DNA of 38,347 bases from a virus. The stretch covers positions 1-38,347 of IMG/VR virus record IMGVR_UViG_3300036985_000997; one strand, given 5' to 3'. Under the pieces are notes generated by a model that was given only the letters and a program-made list of their open reading frames with translations, was not told the origin of the DNA and did not search any database. The translations under genes and the position numbers were made by a program. This document shows, piece by piece, positions 37,504 to 38,347 of the stretch (within the stretch, counting starts at the first letter, position 1; every line of letters starts with the position of its first letter).

Positions 37504-37926
37504 ATGGCTATTCCTAATTCTGGCGGTGGATATCAGTTTACTGATGGCAACACCAATGAAATCATCATGGGCGTTCAAGCAGCGCCTAATACGGCGACTG
37601 CTACGGCCACTTTGACCGTTGCACAAACCACGGGCGGTATCTTGGTAGGTAATCCAACTACCACGGCGGCATCGTACACGTTCCCAACTGCGGCGGCGAT
37701 TGATGCGGTGTTTACCAACTCAAAAGTCAACAGCACGTTTGAACTGACAGTTATTAACCTGGGCACTTCGACCGGATTGATTACGATGGTTGTGGGCACT
37801 GGCATTACCGCAGTTGGCAACTTGGTTGTTGCTATCACCGGCAGTGCAGCAGGCGTAAGTGGCGCGGGGCAATTCTTGTTCCGCAAAACCGGCGATGCCG
37901 CATACACTGTGTATCGCGTGGCCTAA
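37504..37926 (+). CDS. Small virion decoration-type protein (140 aa)
   Basis: The Gly/Thr/Ala/Val-rich protein (IPNSGGGYQFTDGNTNEIIMGVQAAPNTATATATLTVAQTTGGIL..., ending GQFLFRKTGDAAYTVYRVA) is predicted to be all-beta. Placement directly after the coat gene with AAAGGA before the ATG is typical of capsid decoration or accessory proteins. It does not obviously align with the following gene, though the composition is alike. A terminator-like hairpin lies eight bases after its stop. Confidence 0.72.
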   Translation: MAIPNSGGGYQFTDGNTNEIIMGVQAAPNTATATATLTVAQTTGGILVGNPTTTAASYTFPTAAAIDAVFTNSKVNSTFELTVINLGTSTGLITMVVGTGITAVGNLVVAITGSAAGVSGAGQFLFRKTGDAAYTVYRVA

Positions 37927-37934
37927 ACTTGAAT

Positions 37935-37948
37935 GGGGCTTCGGCCCC
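37935..37948 (+). terminator. C(TTCG)G-loop hairpin after the first decoration gene
   Basis: GGGGC-TTCG-GCCCC is a five-bp stem with an extra-stable TTCG tetraloop, followed by GTTCTTT. The form is that of a short intrinsic terminator or RNA-protection hairpin. Because the next gene follows at 37969 on the same strand, it probably lowers rather than stops downstream expression, or stabilises the coat transcript. Confidence 0.65.
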
Positions 37949-37968
37949 GTTCTTTAAAGGAAATAATT

Positions 37969-38347
37969 ATGGCAAATTCAAAATCTATTGGTGTTGCTTT
38001 TGAAGACCAAAACCTCAAAGGTTCAGCAACAATTTATGCCCTCGCTGGAAGTGGGCAGCTTGGATATAACACTGGAAGTTCTACTACGGCGCCTTCAACT
38101 GTTACTCAAGCTACAAGCAAATCTACTGGCGTAACTATTAACGCATCTGTTGGTCAAATTGTGACAAACAATGCTGCTTTGGCTGCCGGTGTTGAAGTGG
38201 CTTTTATTGTTACAAATAGTGCGGTAAGTGCCTATGATGTTCCAGTTGTGGCATTAGCAAGCGGCGCAACCACGGCGGGGACGTATTTGCTTTCGGTGGC
38301 TGCTGTAGCTGCCGGATCATTTACCTTGGTAATTTCAAATGCATCCG
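37969..38347 (+). CDS. Small virion decoration-type protein, 5' part (continues at base 1)
   Basis: The ATG at 37969 (AAAGGAAAT upstream) starts MANSKSIGVAFEDQNLKGSATIYALAG, then TVTQATSKSTGVTINASVGQ and AALAAGVEVAFIVTNSAVSAYDVPVV; the frame is open through the window end and closes at 189 after passing the circle junction, giving about 145 residues. The middle and C-terminus are paralogous to residues about 120-222 of the protein at 1131-1799. The position after the coat gene points to a surface protein. Confidence 0.78.
   Translation, partial: MANSKSIGVAFEDQNLKGSATIYALAGSGQLGYNTGSSTTAPSTVTQATSKSTGVTINASVGQIVTNNAALAAGVEVAFIVTNSAVSAYDVPVVALASGATTAGTYLLSVAAVAAGSFTLVISNAS
38221..38347. repeat. 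Terminal direct repeat, right copy (circular overlap)
   Basis: Exact copy of bases 1-127; see the left copy. Removing one copy gives a 38,220-bp circle. Confidence 0.95.

Noticed and set aside
1-38347. tRNA genes
   Set aside because: No cloverleaf with a GTTCRANNC T-arm and acceptor stem was found by eye in the few non-coding stretches; a dedicated scan was not possible.

Overview
The window is a complete tailed-phage genome of the P22-like short-tailed (podovirus) type. The first 127 bases are repeated exactly as the last 127 (1-127 = 38221-38347), so the contig closes into a circle of 38,220 bp. The ends cut through a small virion-protein gene that runs 37969 -> 38220 -> 1..189. The P22-family portal, coat, scaffold, gp4-like and gp10-like proteins and the large terminase place it with headful-packaging podoviruses. 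Codon use and gene families look like phages of freshwater Burkholderiales-type betaproteobacteria; the host is an inference with low confidence. I recognise no integrase, excisionase or CI/Cro pair, so a virulent lifestyle is more likely, although an unrecognised repressor is possible.

Layout. (1) Late plus-strand block, 23723 through the circle junction to 11001: terminase small and large subunits, two small basic proteins, portal, a DUF5856-like protein, then a 7-kb receptor-binding cassette (fibre, triple LamG protein, Phe-rich micro-protein, coiled-coil protein, tailspike). Scaffold, coat, two small decoration-type proteins, gp4-like adaptor, fibre, gp10-like hub, second fibre, ejection proteins and a lysis cassette (membrane proteins, holins, M15 endopeptidase) follow. 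(2) Minus-strand block 14970 -> 10966: VRR-NUC nuclease, a small protein, a C5 DNA methyltransferase with a second gene overprinted inside it, an SNF2-type helicase and a tail of very small, translationally coupled genes. (3) Plus-strand replication operon 15035-20967, divergent from block 2: RecB/Cas4-like nuclease (DUF2800 type), probable ssDNA-binding protein, family A DNA polymerase with proofreading domain, and a primase-helicase. (4) Minus-strand block 23020 -> about 20964: tiny genes, one Cys-rich protein, a strong sigma70-like promoter with a palindrome between its -35 and -10 boxes, and a terminator at its end that faces the replication operon.

The only large non-coding stretch is 23021-23722. 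It holds the minus promoter, an AT-rich segment, two copies of a 59-bp-period repeat, four 24-bp iterons and a G-rich tract, and is the best candidate for the replication origin/control region. The most unusual coding features are the gene nested in the +1 frame of the methyltransferase (13530-14255), the run of coupled micro-genes on the minus strand, and a 55-residue Phe/Gly/Ser micro-protein (32218-32385) in the receptor-binding cassette.
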